In this document: positions 25,613 to 34,447 of the stretch, one piece after another
Numbering within the stretch: position 1 is the stretch's first letter
How the letters are laid out: every line of letters begins with the position of its first letter
Assembly (NCBI GenBank): GCA_041686855.1
Contig: JAWLDA010000002.1
Coordinates: 124,001 to 188,000 of the forward strand
Direction of reading: 5' to 3'
Origin: JAWLDA01 sp041686855
GTDB taxonomy: Bacteria; Bacillota; Limnochordia; DTU080; RSA5
DNA: 64,000 nucleotides
The notes under the pieces: model-generated
The model's input: the letters and a program-made list of their open reading frames with translations, nothing else
The model's database searches: none
What the model was told of the DNA's origin: nothing
Translations under genes and position numbers: made by a program

Positions 25613-26668
25613 TTAGAGGTCTGACTCGTCGGCCCCTTCCTCATTTGCCGCCGTATTCAAACTAAGACCAACCGCCTCCCTCACCTTGGCCTCGATCTCC
25701 GCCAACACATCGACGCTCTCAGCTAGAAACTCCTTGGCCTTATCCCGACCTTGGCCAAGGCGCATCTCTCCGTAGGAGTACCACGAGCCACTCTTGGAGA
25801 CCACGTTTTGGTCGACGGCGAGATCAAGGACGTCGCCCTCCCTAGAGATCCCTCGACCATAGAGAATGTCGAACTCAGCCTCACGAAACGGTGGAGCCAC
25901 CTTATTCTTGATCACCTTGGCTCTCGTCCGATTGCCGACGCTTTCGGTCCCGACTTTGAGCGTCTCGATACGACGGACATCGATGCGAACCGACGCATAA
26001 AACTTTAAGGCCCGGCCACCCGGTTGCGTCTCCGGCGATCCAAACATGACGCCGACTTTCTCGCGGATCTGATTGATAAAGATCACAATCGCACGACTGC
26101 GACTGATCGCCCCTGTGAGTTTACGCAGCGCCTGAGACATGAGACGCGCCTGCAGTCCGACGTGTGCGTCGCCCATCTCACCCTCGATCTCAGCGCGAGG
26201 GACGAGCGCGGCCACGGAGTCGACGACGATCACATCCACTGCGTTACTACGCACCAACGCTTCGGCGATGTCGAGAGCTGCCTCACCGCTGTCGGGTTGT
26301 GAGACCAACAGATTCTCGATATCGATGCCCAAGTTGCCGGCGTACACTGGGTCAAGGGCGTGCTCAACATCGATCATCGCGGCAATCCCACCGTTACGTT
26401 GGGCCTGCGCAATAACGTGCAGCGCGAGCGTCGTCTTCCCCGACGATTCTGGACCGTAAATCTCAACAACCCGACCCCGTGGCAGGCCGCCGACGCCAAG
26501 CGCCAAGTCGAGAGATAACGCCCCTGTGGAGATACTCTCCACGTGCAACTTCCCGGCCGCCTCGCCGAGCCGCATAATCGCTCCGTCACCGTGTTGCTTT
26601 CGAATCCCTAGAAGCGTTAAGTCTAACGCCTCACTACGTCCATCTTTTACAGCAGCAGTTTGGGCCAC
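25613..26668 (-). CDS. recA: Recombinase A
   Basis: About 351 residues from a GTG at 26668. RecA forms ATP-dependent filaments on single-stranded DNA, drives strand exchange and triggers LexA self-cleavage. Walker A is GPESSGKTT, and the MIDVEHALDP, SQPDSGEAALDI and FINQIREKVGVMFG (L1/L2) blocks are intact. I place the start at 26668 because AGGGGG lies about ten bases upstream and a perfect LexA box (26689-26702) sits just before it; starts at 26707 or 26848 would put the operator inside the coding sequence and add residues not found in the family. The N-terminus then reads AQTAAVKDGRSEALDLTLL, a normal RecA start. Confidence 0.95.
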   Translation of the reverse strand: MAQTAAVKDGRSEALDLTLLGIRKQHGDGAIMRLGEAAGKLHVESISTGALSLDLALGVGGLPRGRVVEIYGPESSGKTTLALHVIAQAQRNGGIAAMIDVEHALDPVYAGNLGIDIENLLVSQPDSGEAALDIAEALVRSNAVDVIVVDSVAALVPRAEIEGEMGDAHVGLQARLMSQALRKLTGAISRSRAIVIFINQIREKVGVMFGSPETQPGGRALKFYASVRIDVRRIETLKVGTESVGNRTRAKVIKNKVAPPFREAEFDILYGRGISREGDVLDLAVDQNVVSKSGSWYSYGEMRLGQGRDKAKEFLAESVDVLAEIEAKVREAVGLSLNTAANEEGADESDL

Positions 26669-26688
26669 TCTGGACAATCCCCCTAGAT

Positions 26689-26702
26689 CGAACTGGTGTT
26701 CG
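26689..26702. promoter_or_regulatory. LexA (DinR) operator of recA
   Basis: CGAACTGGTGTTCG is a perfect match to the Bacillus-type SOS box CGAAC-N4-GTTCG. It lies about 20 bases upstream of the GTG chosen as the recA start and indicates LexA repression relieved by DNA damage. Confidence 0.85.
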
Positions 26703-26832
26703 TTCATAGTATTCCCCAAGCACAGAAAGGATTCCTTCGAATGTCGTTCGGACTTCCACGATCCTTGGTTAATCGACGACCAACTAAGCGGACCGACCTC
26801 AAAGAAACCCGCGAAAAAATACTCGCGGCGCA

Positions 26833-26862
26833 TTGACTTAACACCCATAGGAATGGCATACT
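26833..26862 (+). promoter_or_regulatory. Candidate promoter of the Mn riboswitch transcript
   Basis: TTGACT is followed after about 18 bases by CATACTAT, just upstream of the conserved riboswitch start. The -10 match is moderate. The site lies between divergent recA and the second TerC gene. Confidence 0.45.
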
Positions 26863-26867
26863 ATCTA

Positions 26868-26990
26868 CCGAAGGGGAGTAGCACCCTGTTTCGTGGCGTC
26901 ATTCCGGCGATACCGCCCGCTGCGAGCCCAGACCGAAAGCTCTGGATGCGAGACCTTCACTGCAGCCCAACGCGTGAAGGTCTTTTTGTG
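26868..26990 (+). ncRNA. yybP-ykoY manganese riboswitch with terminator
   Basis: The leader begins CGAAGGGGAGTAGC, the conserved start of the yybP-ykoY family, has the later conserved purine-rich segments (about 26896-26945), and closes with a perfect terminator: AGACCTTCAC (26951-26960) pairs with GTGAAGGTCT (26974-26983) followed by TTTTTGTG. This family binds Mn2+ and, when bound, disrupts the terminator to let transcription continue. The downstream gene is a TerC/YkoY protein, the classic target, about 240 bases away. Confidence 0.85.
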
Positions 26991-27231
26991 TTTTCTGCAT
27001 CCTAAAGCATCCTGAAAGCGGACTGGGGAGGCGGTTTTGCCAACATATTTCCTCACTTCCAAGCGCCCACTTCATTATAATCGGGCACCCCAACGACATC
27101 CAAAATCTTTAACATCATGCCGGCCTACAAGCGCCCGACGTTAGGTTGTGCCGCCCCAATCGAGGGCTGGGCACGCATCGGTCGAGTCGTGTTATTAAAC
27201 ACACGGCGATCACATCTAGGGAGGAACATTG

Positions 27232-28041
27232 ATGGATTTAGCAATCGTACTCGAGTACGCGTGGGTTCTCGTGGTCTTGATCGGTTTGGAGGGCTTGCTC
27301 GCCGCAGACAATGCACTCGTCATCGCGGTGATGGTGAAACATTTGCCCGAGGCGCAACGCAAGAAAGCACTCTTTTACGGGTTAGCCGGCGCGTTCGCCT
27401 TTCGGACCGGGTCGCTATTCGTCATCTCCTTTTTGGTGGACGTCTGGCAGCTGCAAGCAATCGGCGCTTTATATCTGATGTTTATTGCCGGAAACCATTT
27501 GGTCAGGAAGTACGTGCTTCATCGCGAGGACAAGCACGAGGAGATCGAGACGACACAAAAGAACGGTTCCGGATTTTGGACGACGGTCCTCAAAGTTGAG
27601 CTTGCCGACATCGCCTTCGCCGTCGATTCGATCCTGGCGGCCGTCGCGCTCGCAGTCACCTTGCCGGCAACCGACTTCCCCCATATCGGCGGTCTTGACG
27701 GAGCACAGTTCGGAGTCGTCTTGACAGGCGGTTTGATCGGGGTCGTCATCATGCGTTTCGCCGCTATGTGGTTCGTCAAGCTACTTAAGCAAAAGCCCGG
27801 TTTGGAGACCGCCGCTTTTCTCATCGTTGGCTGGGTCGGTGTGAAACTGGTCGTCTTTACCCTCGCTCATCCAGAGATTGCAGTTCTCGATGAGCACTTT
27901 CCCAAACTGCCCGCTTGGAAGCTCACCTTTTGGGTGGTCCTGGTTGGAATTGCGCTCGGGGGTTGGTTTCTCTCCAAGGAGGACGAAACCGAGGGGCTTG
28001 AATCGACCAAGGGAGATGTCGCCGAGAGTTTGGAGAAATAA
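27232..28041 (+). CDS. TerC-family membrane protein (YkoY-like)
   Basis: 269 residues with seven or eight membrane segments. The family acidic motifs are LEGLLAADNALVIAVMVKHLP near residue 20 and DIAFAVDSILAAVAL near 125. TerC/YkoY proteins are linked to manganese export and metallation of exoenzymes; the Mn riboswitch upstream supports a manganese-related role. A cytoplasmic loop (about 90-115) is highly charged, and the C-terminal tail is acidic. The ATG has GGGAGG seven bases upstream; the preceding TTG is not needed. A strong terminator follows. Confidence 0.9.
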   Translation: MDLAIVLEYAWVLVVLIGLEGLLAADNALVIAVMVKHLPEAQRKKALFYGLAGAFAFRTGSLFVISFLVDVWQLQAIGALYLMFIAGNHLVRKYVLHREDKHEEIETTQKNGSGFWTTVLKVELADIAFAVDSILAAVALAVTLPATDFPHIGGLDGAQFGVVLTGGLIGVVIMRFAAMWFVKLLKQKPGLETAAFLIVGWVGVKLVVFTLAHPEIAVLDEHFPKLPAWKLTFWVVLVGIALGGWFLSKEDETEGLESTKGDVAESLEK

Positions 28042-28083
28042 CAGGAGACCCGTAATTGGCGAACCCATGTTGTACCGTCCAAG

Positions 28084-28116
28084 AGAGGCGTCGCTTTTGT
28101 AGCGGCGCCTCTTTTT
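28084..28116 (+). terminator. Terminator of second TerC gene
   Basis: AGAGGCG-t-CGC (28084-28094) pairs with GCG-g-CGCCTCT (28102-28112) and is followed by TTTTT. It is a strong rho-independent terminator 43 bases after the TerC stop. Confidence 0.9.
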
Positions 28117-28196
28117 GAGCCTACTTGAGATCAGAGAATAACGACGCCCCGACCAAGACAGGTTAATGGCGTAGTAAGGAAATGGAGGCGCGCCGC

Positions 28197-28565
28197 ATGA
28201 AACACATCCCTGCGATACTCATAAAATGGCTGCTCGTGCTTGCCATCACAAGCGTTACATTATTGCCGGTGACTGAGGCGACGCTCACCGATGTACTCGT
28301 GTTGAGCGCTGCTCTTACGCTCACGTTGTACCTTGCGGGAGACATGATGATCTTACCTGCGTGGGGGAACGCCGCAGCGGTCAGCGCCGATGTCGGCGTC
28401 GCGTTTATATTCGCCTGGTTCGCACCCTTTTCGGGTATAACCTTGACGCGAGCGCTCATCGTCGCTCTTGCCATCGGCGTTGCCGAACACTTCTATCATC
28501 AATGGCTGCAGCGCTCCGTATTTCCCGGTTCGCCGGCCGACGAAATCGAAAACCGAGCGCCCTAG
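28197..28565 (+). CDS. YndM-like (DUF2512) membrane protein
   Basis: 122 residues with four predicted membrane helices (about 5-20, 28-48, 60-80, 88-105). The pattern fits the DUF2512/YndM family of small Bacillus membrane proteins, several of which are expressed in sporulation; the biochemical role is unknown. Recognisable pieces are LYLAGDMMILPAWGN and AEHFYHQWL. I start at the ATG at 28197, eight bases after GGAGG; the ATG at 28182 lies on top of that site. Confidence 0.75.
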   Translation: MKHIPAILIKWLLVLAITSVTLLPVTEATLTDVLVLSAALTLTLYLAGDMMILPAWGNAAAVSADVGVAFIFAWFAPFSGITLTRALIVALAIGVAEHFYHQWLQRSVFPGSPADEIENRAP

Positions 28566-28613
28566 GCTCACCGACTCTTCTGCATTTTTAATTTGGTCGA
28601 GGCCAACGTGGGA

Positions 28614-29673
28614 TTACAAGTCGATACGGCGACCCGTACGACTGGACTCATACACTGCGTCGATCACTCTCGCCACCTGCAGGGCATCCTGACCACTGGC
28701 CGGAGGTTGGCCGTCACCCATGGAGGGACGCGAGGAAACGCCGCATGAACTGCAATCCATAGGTACCTGCGTACGCCGGAGATGGAGCCAGCTCATACTC
28801 GAACCGCCGGATCGGAGCTGCGGCCCAGTTATCGTTGGTGCTCTCCACATGCAACGCAGGTGGCTGTTCGCGGCTCCAATTCAGCTGCCCGGCGGTACCT
28901 CGAAACGCCAAATACGTATCGTAATTCGGCCCTCCCTTATCACTTAGCGCAAGTTGATATCCCGCAGTGAGTGTCCCAAGTGTACCTCTCCGAAATCGCA
29001 GAGCGAGTACAGCTACGTCCTCCACATCTATGGCTTCGCCGCTTGCCGTATCCGAAAACGCGACAACCGACGCCACCTCGTCGTCCAAGACAAACCGGAG
29101 TAGGTCAACGTAGTGGCAACCGAGCCACGCAAGGATGCCCCCACCCGCCTTGGCCTTGTCGAAGAGCCAGCCCTTGGGATTTCGAAATCTCACCTGAGAC
29201 GTGACCATTCTGGCTTCGCAACTCGTCACGCGTCCAATGATGCCCTCCTGAGTGAGCCGACGGGCCTCCAGACTCACCGGATTGTATCGGTTCTGATAGC
29301 AGACGCCCAACTGGACTCCGGCCCGCTCGGCGGCTTTTACCACACCCGCTGTCTCCTGCGCGTCGAGCCCGATCGGTTTCTCACTCATCACATGCACGCC
29401 TGCCTCGACCAGTCGAGTGCACATCTCGGCGCTCTTATCGTTGCGCACGGCAGCGATGGCGAAGTGCACCTTCTCGTTCGCAAGGAGTTCGTCTCGGTCT
29501 GTGTATACAGCGGTCACTTTCATCCCGCGTTCAGAGTGCACACGGCGTAGGGCATCCCGGTCCTCATCCCAGAGGAGAATCTCGCTCACCTCATCCATCA
29601 CTTGAAGTGTCTTGAGATGTGCTCCCGCGTGTTTATCCCGTACGCCAAAAAGTGCCGCTCGAATACCGCTCAC
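28614..29673 (-). pseudogene. Gfo/Idh/MocA-family oxidoreductase, frameshifted near C-terminus
   Basis: Residues 1-319 form an NAD(P)-binding Gfo/Idh/MocA dehydrogenase: an N-terminal Rossmann fold, the catalytic-loop motif VMSEKPIGLDA near residue 98, and the substrate domain with GGGILAWLGCHYVDLLRFV. The frame stops at 28714 after RRFLASLHG. The next frame, from the same spot, continues with GDGQPPASGQDALQVARVIDA and ends SSRTGRRIDL at 28614, a textbook C-terminus for this family. Removing one G from a GGG (28717-28719) restores one frame of about 352 residues. It could be a sequencing error, but the neighbour is also broken. Substrate is likely a sugar or cyclitol. Confidence 0.82.
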
Positions 29674-29784
29674 GCGCTCGCGCTCCTTTCACCCACATCC
29701 GTAATTGGAGCCTCTATAAATCGTCCGAGGAGTTCTTTACGGATAATCGAGCTTCCACCAATATACGGAGTTATATGGGTTCGT

Positions 29785-31267
29785 CTATCCAAGCCACAAC
29801 GGCTCAGATGTTCGGGTGTACCGACGCTTGTTCGCGGACCGATGAAAAGGGCCCGGTCCGGAGGTGACGATAATGTGGGATGCAACAGATTCATAGTAAG
29901 CGCGAAAATGCACTGTGGACTTGAGCCGGACGACGTTGTACTCGTTTACGGAAATTCCATGCAGCCGAAACGGCTCCTCATCGTAAATCTGGCGTGGTTT
30001 GGAGCTTACCACCACATCGATTCCCGCAACTTCCAGCAGGGCGCTCGGTCCCATGGAGACGCGCTGGCCGGTCTGTTTCGGCCCCGAAAGCACGTACTCA
30101 CCATCGGTGAGCGCTTTCACCATCGGTGAGCGCTTTCACCAGCGCCTCGGACACAATCGGCGGACTGTGCGCGTCGGGACTCTTCCCTCCAATACGGGCA
30201 GCTAATGTTGCTCCAACACCGGCCCGCCGCGCCGCCAACACAGTTTCGGGATCTGTAATGGAGGCGAAGGCCGCCGGAACGATCTCTGATGCGCGCTCAA
30301 GCATTGCCTGTAGTAGGCTCGTGGCGTCTCCCGCCGAACCCCCACCCGGGTTGTCCGAACTCTCCGCAATCACGACCGGGGATCCAGTGTGCGCAACGGC
30401 TTGCATGACTGCCGTCTCTGGATCCGGAGGTACGGCGGCGAACGCTTCGCGCGACTGCCATATGGCGTCGGCAACCTCTTGCGCAGATCGCTCCGCCAGT
30501 TCAACTGAACCATTGGCAATTGTTAGAATGTGGGTACCCAGAAACGGTACATCCGCATCCGGGTAACCATAGTAAACCGTGCAGTCGATGAGGTTTGGCT
30601 CCCTTTCCAGACGTCGACAATGCTCTAGCACACTTCGGGCCGGATCAGCACCCGTGTACTGACGCGTCGATTGGGCCAACATGGGAAGGTAGCGATGCGC
30701 CGTGACCGGTCGAATATCACCGTCAACCACGCGGGCGAGGAAAGTGATCGACTCCCGGCCTCGGTCGTACGAGTCCACCTCAGGGTAGACGTTGCTGCCA
30801 AAGAGACCCGTAGCATTTGCAACCATGTCGTTTGAGAGATTGGTATGAATGTCCAAGGTGGCGGCGATCGGTAACGCTTGTCCGTACAAGGCCCTCAAAT
30901 CCCGGAGCAAAACCCCTTCGGGGTCGAGTTCGCCTTCCGAACACGCCGCGCCATGAAGCGCGAGGCAGATCGCATCGACCGGCCCCAAGGCCCTAAACGC
31001 CTCCGAAAAATCCTTCCGAATATCCCGGAAAGCCTCCTCCGCGATGAGGGGTCCGGGCGAATCGCGAACAGAGATCACGGGAACGAGTTCAACGCCCTCT
31101 GCACGTGCTGCGTCAATCATACCGCCCACATAGGTCTGCAGCCCCTCATGGCAGGCGAGGACCTGTTGACCAAAGACGTATTCGGTCTCTCGAAACGAGT
31201 CGATTGAGGTTCTTAGCCGAGTAAACATGTTGCTTTCGTGAAAAAACTGGGCTAACGCTATGCGCAC
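29785..31267 (-). pseudogene. M81-family (MlrC-like) metallopeptidase broken by 19-bp duplication
   Basis: The family includes MlrC, a metal-dependent hydrolase of linearised microcystin, and many uncharacterised catabolic enzymes. The GTG at 31267 has GGAGGT seven bases upstream and gives MRIALAQFFHESNMF, the standard start. Metal ligands lie in CLALHGAACSE, ATLDIHTNLS and AESSDNPGGGS. The frame stops at 30098 because the 19-bp unit CATCGGTGAGCGCTTTCAC occurs twice in tandem (30102-30120 and 30121-30139). Removing one copy joins LVKALTDGE to YVLSGPKQTGQRVSMG and runs to 29785, giving a normal C-terminus. The lesion looks recent since both halves are otherwise intact. Confidence 0.88.
30102..30139. 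repeat. Exact 19-bp tandem duplication
   Basis: CATCGGTGAGCGCTTTCAC is repeated head to tail without a mismatch inside the M81 peptidase gene. Nineteen is not a multiple of three, so the duplication shifts the frame. Confidence 0.95.
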
Positions 31268-31359
31268 GCTTTGCACCTCCGAACGATTTCGCGAAAGGTA
31301 CGACAGAGAGTTCCGCGATGATTGCAACATAGTTTCTTCAGAGATCACGTGATTCCTCA

Positions 31360-31786
31360 GAGGCGCATTCCCCGTGACTCAAGCGGCTTGCTACTTCATC
31401 AATGCCTCCACGACCGTCGTACATATGCCTGGCGACCACCGGAGGTAGAATTTCGCGATCCGAAGAGACGGGCGAGCGTTCTCGATAGGAATCAATGGGA
31501 ACGGCAAACCCTAGCGAAGCAAACTCCCCTGTATCGAAGTGCCAAAAACGTCGGGCGGCACGCCACCAGCCATACTTACGATGAACGCCTCACGGGAAGG
31601 TCCGTCACTCCCGCCGATGTGCAGTTCCACTTCGATTTCACTTTGCGACGCGTTAAATTCTTCAACGAGCGCCTCCATCCGCCAAGTTATTGAAAATCGC
31701 TCAATACAACTGACGACAAGCGCGCCAAAAACCGCCAAAGCAAGTTTGGGCGTTGGTTTCAAAGATGAAAAATGGTGTGGTCGCAA
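31360..31786 (-). pseudogene. Remnant of sugar ABC transporter substrate-binding protein
   Basis: A 91-codon frame (31786-31511) begins with a membrane-like signal (LALAVFGALVVSC, a possible lipobox cysteine) and continues as the N-terminus of a family-1 solute-binding protein: MEALVEEFNASQSEIEVELH and SMAGGVPPDVFGTS. It stops at about residue 91, where the family has 400 or more. The next 150 bases, in another frame, encode a short stretch (EILPPVVARHMYDG) that could be the far C-terminus, suggesting a large internal deletion. No permease or ATPase genes survive nearby. Confidence 0.6.
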
Positions 31787-31811
31787 GAGGAATAAAGTGA
31801 TCCCAAAACGC

Positions 31812-31843
31812 AGAAAGCCCGCTCTCTAGAGAGCGGGCTTTCT
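31812..31843 (-). terminator. Perfect palindrome, terminator of tRNA-Glu
   Basis: Two 16-base arms (31812-31827, 31828-31843) are exact reverse complements. On the minus strand the hairpin follows the 3' end of tRNA-Glu by four bases and is followed by a T-containing tail (TTTCTGCGTTTT). Confidence 0.75.
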
Positions 31844-31847
31844 CATA

Positions 31848-31923
31848 TGGTACCCCCAAGGGGATTCGAACCCCTGTCCCATGGCTGAGAACCATGTATC
31901 CTAGGCCGCTAGACGATGGGGGC
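31848..31923 (-). tRNA. tRNA-Glu (CTC)
   Basis: A 76-base cloverleaf with encoded CCA. The anticodon stem CATGG/CCATG encloses TTCTCAG, anticodon CTC. The T arm is AGGGG-TTCGAAT-CCCCT, and the D arm GTCTAGCGGCCTAGGAT is of the Glu type. The first acceptor pair reads as G1-U72. Confidence 0.93.
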
Positions 31924-31944
31924 CTGGGCGAGGAACCGAAGTTA

Positions 31945-31973
31945 ATTATAACACCGCACTGCAAACCTGTAAA
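31945..31973 (-). promoter_or_regulatory. Promoter of tRNA-Glu
   Basis: TTTACA (31973-31968) and TATAAT (31950-31945) are separated by 17 bases, a near-consensus housekeeping promoter about 22 bases before the tRNA. Confidence 0.85.
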
Positions 31974-32008
31974 GCATTTATCGAAAGAAAATCTCTTAGG
32001 GTGGTTCG

Positions 32009-32767
32009 CTAACCCTCCACGCCCTTTGCGCTGGTCTCGACCTTTCGGCCGGATCGGACTTCGATAGCCGCCGTCACAATCCTAAACCCGCCAAAGGCTA
32101 CGCACCACCCCACCGCCATCGCCGTCCAAAAGGCGCCGTCCCAATCGGGCCACCAGCGAGCGGCGCTCCCCGCCATGGCGACGACTAAAAAGCCGATCCC
32201 GATCACACCGTTTCCCAAACAAAAGCGCCAGTCCTGACGTGTGACGATAGCTTTGACCGCCGAGTAAAGGGCAGTCCCACTCACCGCGATGGTACCAAAG
32301 AGGTTCAACACGATCACGAACGGTAGCCACGGGCCGGGCTGCAACACGCCTCGACCGGAGTCTCCGCTGAGCGCGGCTAAAGCCTCGACGTCTATGTCAG
32401 CTGTAAAAATCAGAAGTGTGCCGATCGCTCCAAGAATGTGCACACACCACAAGAGTGTCCGCGCCACCGAGAACGGCAACACGAGGAAGAGACTACCCAT
32501 CCCCATGTACGGAGCGACCAGTAGCGCCCCGAACACGTAGTATAACCGGAACGCCCACGCCGTTCCGCTTTGGGAAGCTGCGAGATAACCCATAGATGCA
32601 ATGGCCGACATCACGAGCGCTGTAGCCCAGACGGACTGATGCAGCCGTTGACGCTTCGTGTAATCGGTCGCCACCTGCAAAGCAAAGAGTAGACTGAGAA
32701 ACGCCACCAAGAGAGGGTATCCCACGACCGGCACCTTCCCATTTACCGCCACTAATTTTGCCACCAT
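32009..32767 (-). CDS. Seven-helix membrane protein of unknown function
   Basis: About 252 residues with seven predicted membrane helices; examples are LLVAFLSLLFALQVATDY, ALVMSAIASMGYLAAS and WTAMAVGWCVAFGGFRIV. The short C-terminal tail is basic and cytoplasmic in prediction. I recognise no family. An in-frame start at 32893 would run through tRNA-Gln and its terminator and is rejected; ATG 32767 is the first start after them, and a GTG about 14 codons further in, with GGAAGG upstream, is also possible. It stands alone between two tRNA genes. Confidence 0.6.
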   Translation of the reverse strand: MVAKLVAVNGKVPVVGYPLLVAFLSLLFALQVATDYTKRQRLHQSVWATALVMSAIASMGYLAASQSGTAWAFRLYYVFGALLVAPYMGMGSLFLVLPFSVARTLLWCVHILGAIGTLLIFTADIDVEALAALSGDSGRGVLQPGPWLPFVIVLNLFGTIAVSGTALYSAVKAIVTRQDWRFCLGNGVIGIGFLVVAMAGSAARWWPDWDGAFWTAMAVGWCVAFGGFRIVTAAIEVRSGRKVETSAKGVEG

Positions 32768-32771
32768 ATAG

Positions 32772-32799
32772 AAAAGAGCGCCCACCTGAATGGGCGCCC
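32772..32799 (-). terminator. Terminator of tRNA-Gln
   Basis: GGGCGCCCA and TGGGCGC flank a short loop on the minus strand directly after the tRNA, followed by TCTTTTC. Confidence 0.75.
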
Positions 32800-32800
32800 T

Positions 32801-32874
32801 TGGCTGGGGAAGAAGGATTCGAACCTTCGCTAACTGGTCCAGAGCCAGTCGGGCTACCGTTACCCCATTCCCCA
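32801..32874 (-). tRNA. tRNA-Gln (CTG)
   Basis: A cloverleaf starting TGGGGAA, with encoded CCA. The anticodon stem ACTGG/CCAGT encloses CTCTGGA, anticodon CTG. The T arm is GAAGG-TTCGAAT-CCTTC. U1-A72 is normal for glutamine tRNAs. Confidence 0.93.
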
Positions 32875-32898
32875 ACACAACACTGCAATGCATCAGCC

Positions 32899-32927
32899 AT
32901 TATATCATAGGATGTTCAACCGAGCAA
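32899..32927 (-). promoter_or_regulatory. Promoter of tRNA-Gln
   Basis: TTGCTC (32927-32922) and TATAAT (32904-32899) lie 17 bases apart, about 25 bases upstream of the tRNA. Confidence 0.75.
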
Positions 32928-32980
32928 CCGATTATGCGTCACATCACTGCCGGATGTTGGTGTGGCAGGACTGCCACCCC

Positions 32981-34447
32981 TCACTTGGCCAGCGCCAGTG
33001 CGCCCTTCAGCCGCTCACACGTCTTAGCCTTTCCCAACAGGGCCAGCGTTTCATACATGCCCGGACTCATCGTGTTGCCTGTCACCGCGACTCGCACCGG
33101 CTGCATGATGTTTCCCTTACTCAGCTCGAACGATTCGCCAACTCGATCGAAAACCTCCTCGATCGGGACTTCCCCGAACGCGTCTAGACCGCTGAGCTCA
33201 TCAAGGAGACGTGTAAAGAGCTCGGGGACATACTCACGTTTTAACCACTTTCGTACAGCCTTCTCGTCGTAATCGACGCTCTCGCTAAAGAAGTACCGCG
33301 TCGCGTCCACGATCTCATTAAGCGTCTTAATACGTACTTGTACGGCCGCTACAATCTCCGTGAAGCGCTTCATGACATCGTCTGATACCTCGGTCGGGAT
33401 CAGGCCGGCCTGCTGCATCACAGGCAACGCCCGTGCCGCCAAATCGGCAGGGTCGAGCTCCCGAATGTGAACGCCGTTCATCCACTCAAACTTCTGGTGA
33501 TCAAAGATTGCCGGATTCTTAGCGATCTTCTCCAGCGTGAATTTCTGGATCAACTCGCCTGGAATCTCGAAAATCTCTTGGGAATCGTCGTATGCCCAGC
33601 CCAATAGGGCCAGGTAGTTAGTGACTGCCTCGGGAAGGTAACCGGCTGCTGCGAACTCCATCACGGACTGAGCGCCATGGCGTTTACTCAACTTCGTCCG
33701 ATCCGGACCATGGATCATCGGGAGGTGTGCGAACTGTGGGACGCGCAGCCCCAAGGCCTCGTACACCTGCACCTGCCTCGGCGTATTTGAAATGTGGTCG
33801 TCACCCCGAATTACGTGGGTGATCTGCATGAGATGATCGTCGACGACCACCGCAAAGTTGTACGTCGGAAGACCATCCGAACGCACGATGACGAAATCGT
33901 CGAGAAGCTGATTGCCAAAGCGGGAGACCCCGTGAATCAAGTCTCGCACCACTGTCTCGCCGTCGTCAGGCGAATGGAAGCGCAACACACTACTGCGCCC
34001 CTCAGACTCCAACTGCCGCCGCTGGGCGTCGGTCAAATGGAGACACTTACGGTCGTACTTGGGATCGAGCCCGGCCTCCCGCATCGCCTCCCGCCGGGCA
34101 GCCAACTCTTGAGGCGTACAGTAGCAACGGTAGGCCATCCCCGCCTCCAACAGGCGGTCCGCATACTCTCGGTACAGGTCCAGACGTTCGCTCTGGAAGT
34201 ACGGGCCAAAGGCACCACTGCATCCGGGTCCCTCGTCCCAGTCAAGCCCGAGCCATTGCAAACCTTCGAAAATCGTGTCGGTCGAAGCGTCGGTTGAACG
34301 AGCGGCATCGGTATCTTCGATACGCAGAACAAAGACGCCGTCATGATGTCGGGCAAAGAGCCAGTTAAACAGCGCGGTGCGCGCCGAACCTACGTGTAAT
34401 GCGCCGGTGGGGCTCGGCGCGAATCGGACCCGTACTGTACCATCCAT
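32981..34447 (-). CDS. gltX: Glutamate-tRNA ligase
   Basis: About 488 residues from the ATG at 34447. It charges tRNA-Glu, and in Bacillota usually also tRNA-Gln, which is later amidated; both cognate tRNA genes lie just downstream. The class I HIGH motif appears as SPTGALHVGSARTALFNWL and KMSKS as TKLSKRHGAQ. FVLRIEDTDAARS is intact, and the C-terminal anticodon-binding helical domain has a normal length. An upstream in-frame extension to 34630 crosses a strong hairpin and adds non-family sequence, so I reject it. Confidence 0.95.
   Translation of the reverse strand: MDGTVRVRFAPSPTGALHVGSARTALFNWLFARHHDGVFVLRIEDTDAARSTDASTDTIFEGLQWLGLDWDEGPGCSGAFGPYFQSERLDLYREYADRLLEAGMAYRCYCTPQELAARREAMREAGLDPKYDRKCLHLTDAQRRQLESEGRSSVLRFHSPDDGETVVRDLIHGVSRFGNQLLDDFVIVRSDGLPTYNFAVVVDDHLMQITHVIRGDDHISNTPRQVQVYEALGLRVPQFAHLPMIHGPDRTKLSKRHGAQSVMEFAAAGYLPEAVTNYLALLGWAYDDSQEIFEIPGELIQKFTLEKIAKNPAIFDHQKFEWMNGVHIRELDPADLAARALPVMQQAGLIPTEVSDDVMKRFTEIVAAVQVRIKTLNEIVDATRYFFSESVDYDEKAVRKWLKREYVPELFTRLLDELSGLDAFGEVPIEEVFDRVGESFELSKGNIMQPVRVAVTGNTMSPGMYETLALLGKAKTCERLKGALALAK

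Noticed and set aside
26738..26752. Second LexA box (CGAATGTCGTTCG)
   Set aside because: Spacer is three rather than four bases and the half-site is imperfect.
32768..32893. Longer start of the seven-helix membrane protein
   Set aside because: The extension would translate tRNA-Gln and its terminator.
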